Positions 62,413 to 64,000 of a stretch of 64,000 nt of DNA are shown here, piece by piece; position 1 is the first letter of the stretch, and every line of letters starts with the position of its first letter. The stretch covers positions 1-64,000 of the forward strand of contig NZ_JASJAV010000015.1 in the NCBI RefSeq assembly GCF_030066895.1. The letters are read 5' to 3'. Origin of the DNA: Breoghania sp. GTDB taxonomy: Bacteria > Pseudomonadota > Alphaproteobacteria > Rhizobiales > Stappiaceae. The position numbers and the translations under genes are program-made. A model generated the notes under the pieces. That model worked only from the letters and a program-made list of their open reading frames with translations, ran no database searches and was not told the origin of the DNA.

Positions 62413-63027
62413 ATGTTTCTGCCGATCCGGAAGATCGTGCCCCGTATCGCGGCGCCGACCTTTGTCGCCGCCACGCTCCTCGCCGCGTCTCTCGCCCCCG
62501 CCGCAGCCCAGAGCCAGGGCAACTACAATAAGGCGCCGGGCAGCGAGTCCTATTCCCAGGACGAAATCGTCAATGCCGGCCACCGCTTCTTCGGCAAGGT
62601 TTCCGGCGGGCTCGCCTCGGTGGTCGAGAAGGCCGTCTCCAAGTACGGCCAGCCCAACGGCTACATCCTCGGCGAGGAAGGCTCCGGCGCGCTCGTTGCC
62701 GGAGCGCGCTTCGGCGAGGGCGAGCTCTACACCCGCAACGCCGGCAGCCATAAGGTCTTCTGGCAGGGACCGTCCGTCGGCTGGGATTTCGGCGGCGACG
62801 GCGCCCGCGTCATGATGCTGGTCTACAACCTACCCGCCGTGAATGCCCTTTATCGCCGCTATGTCGGTGCCAACGGTTCGGCCTATCTGGTCGGCGGCTT
62901 CGGCATGACGGTTCTGTCCAATCATGATATCTATGTCGTGCCGATCCACGCTGGCGTAGGTGCGCGTCTCGGCATCAATGTCGGATATCTGAAGTTCACC
63001 GAAAAGCCGACCTGGAACCCGTTCTGA
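62413..63027 (+). CDS. eipA: Envelope integrity protein EipA (DUF1134)
   Basis: An intact 204-residue periplasmic protein of the DUF1134 family, known as EipA in Brucella, where it is needed for envelope stability. Signal peptide residues 1-33 (PTFVAATLLAASLAPAAAQ). The mature part is small-barrel-like with GHRFFGKVSGGLASVVEKA, YGQPNGYILGEEGSG, VFWQGPSVGWDFGGDGARV and VVPIHAGVGARLGINVGYL, all strongly conserved. ATG 62413 follows AAGGGAG nine bases upstream. Divergent from the YHS gene. Confidence 0.93.
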   Translation: MFLPIRKIVPRIAAPTFVAATLLAASLAPAAAQSQGNYNKAPGSESYSQDEIVNAGHRFFGKVSGGLASVVEKAVSKYGQPNGYILGEEGSGALVAGARFGEGELYTRNAGSHKVFWQGPSVGWDFGGDGARVMMLVYNLPAVNALYRRYVGANGSAYLVGGFGMTVLSNHDIYVVPIHAGVGARLGINVGYLKFTEKPTWNPF

Positions 63028-63452
63028 CGTGCCCCGTACCCTCGCTTGACGGCGCACGGGAACACACGAAGGCGGATCCCATGAAAAGCGGGTCCGCATT
63101 CGCGCGCCATTGCGTTTCGGGCGAAAATCGGCACGCTGGGTAAGGGGGCGAGGCTTCGACACGGTTCATTGATCGTGCGCCGGGCATTCGCCTGAAGGAA
63201 CGGGCGGGCATCCGGCGCATTGCGTTGCTTTGGCACATTCCTCAGCGTAATCGGCTCAAACCCGAGGGCTGCTGCGAGGACGGGGATGCGCGGAAACGGC
63301 TGACAAAACGGGTAAAACGGACCGGCAACGGACGCCGGAGAGGGAATCGGGCGCGATCGCGGGACTTAGCGGACCGGACAACTTCCGGTATTAGGTCTTA
63401 GACTTATCAAAGGCCAGAAGTCGCAAAAGACCGGCGTAGACGGGATCGAACT
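63028..63452. other. Intergenic region without recognised gene
   Basis: 425 bases between eipA and the coiled-coil membrane gene. Mixed GC-rich sequence with GTGCCCCGTAC and GCGCACGGG that could form a weak hairpin just after eipA; nothing with coding or repeat character was recognised. Confidence 0.4.
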
Positions 63453-64000
63453 GTGATCAACGCGGCGATGTATTTCGTCCTGGGTTTCTTGACCGCAGGA
63501 CTTTTGATGCTGGTTTTCGGACCTGCCGTGTGGCGCCGTGCCGTGCGCCTGACCCGTCGCTCCTTTGAAGCCACCTCCCCCATGTCCCTTGCCGAGGTCC
63601 ACGCCTCCCGCGATCAGTTGCGTGCCGAATACGCGGTCAAGACGCGTCGGCTGGAGCTTGGCGCCGGGGGCTGAAGGAACGGATGATCTGTCAGGAGATC
63701 GACATCTCCGAGGCCCGAGAAGGGCTGAAGGCCGCCATTCTGGAGCGCGACGAGAAGGCCCGCATCGTGCGCGAAATGGAAGGGCGCGAAAATGGCCTGT
63801 GCTCCAAGATCCTGGCCAAGCAGGAAGATATCGCCGAGCTTTCCGCGCGCCTGCGCAAAGCCGATCGCGACCTGGAGCGCCGCAGCCGCCAGGTCGCCGA
63901 ACTCCCCCAGGCCGAGGCCGCTCGCGCACAAGAAACGCCGCAGATCCCCGCAAGCGTCAACATGACCATCTCCGAACTGGAAGAGGGGATTGCCGGGCAC
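63453..64000 (+). pseudogene. Membrane-anchored coiled-coil protein, frameshifted and cut by window edge
   Basis: GTG 63453 starts an N-terminal helix (AMYFVLGFLTAGLLMLVFG) followed by PAVWRRAVRLTRRSFEA and SMSLAEVHASRDQLRAEYA-like text. Near 63668 a frame change ends the first reading at GAGG; the second frame continues GLKERMICQEIDISEAREGL, then charged heptads up to the edge. One membrane anchor plus a long coiled coil matches a conserved hypothetical of Hyphomicrobiales with no assigned function. The 3' end is outside the window. Confidence 0.6.

Overview
The window is about 64 kb of GC-rich DNA that reads as the chromosome of an alphaproteobacterium of the order Hyphomicrobiales. The best clues are CtrA and ChpT (the cell-cycle phosphorelay of this class), the EipA/DUF1134 envelope protein, GANTC (CcrM-type) sites before ctrA, and the linkage fliJ-fliI / ctrA / cheR-cheB-cheY-cheW-cheA / chpT. 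A marine or salt-exposed Stappiaceae-like organism would fit the ectoine genes, but the genus cannot be settled from the sequence alone. No rRNA, tRNA, CRISPR array, prophage or insertion sequence was recognised.

Layout. (1) 49-615: ubiX. (2) 751-14545: an ectoine/5-hydroxyectoine island. On the minus strand it runs enuR, ehuA, ehuB, ehuC, ehuD, eutA, eutB, eutC, eutD(doeA), eutE(doeB); on the plus strand it has the asnC-type regulator, a yefM-yoeB module, a succinate-semialdehyde-type dehydrogenase and a class-III aminotransferase. Together these import ectoine, open the ring, deacetylate, transaminate and oxidise it to aspartate. (3) 14.7-18.4 kb: recQ and a GT39-like membrane glycosyltransferase. 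(4) 18.9-21.7 kb: a NitT/TauT-type ABC transporter. (5) 22-32.8 kb: an unknown membrane protein, an FAH-family hydrolase, a hybrid sensor kinase, a lytic transglycosylase, an HpaR-like MarR regulator, a DedA-PAP2-LssY fusion and a ferric-reductase-like protein. (6) 33.2-51 kb: reductive pyrimidine catabolism. preT-preA, dihydropyrimidinase, N-carbamoyl-beta-alanine hydrolase, beta-alanine-type aminotransferase and a RutR-like TetR regulator occur with an NMT1-type ABC transporter, two extra membrane proteins, two LysE exporters, an acyltransferase and an orphan LivH-like permease. (7) 51.9-61.5 kb: flagellar export ATPase genes, ctrA, the chemotaxis operon and chpT. (8) 61.5-64 kb: a YHS-domain protein, eipA and a coiled-coil membrane protein cut by the window edge.

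The dominant anomaly is damage. About 30 of roughly 50 genes carry in-frame stops, small frameshifts, tandem microduplications (2, 7 and 22 bp) or internal deletions of about 40-260 bp, although conserved protein sequence is still readable on both sides of each lesion. Lesions hit catabolic genes and core motility/chemotaxis genes alike, while ctrA, chpT, cheY, cheW, recQ, enuR, eipA and some large membrane-protein genes are open. The sequence alone cannot decide between a low-accuracy consensus and real genome decay. Genes with lesions are typed pseudogene here, meaning disrupted as given, with the lesion positions stated.

Intergenic spaces are filled with at least five families of short imperfect inverted repeats that recur through the window. 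Regulatory candidates include a RutR-type palindrome upstream of preT, an inverted repeat before ehuA, palindromes between enuR and asnC, and GANTC sites before ctrA.
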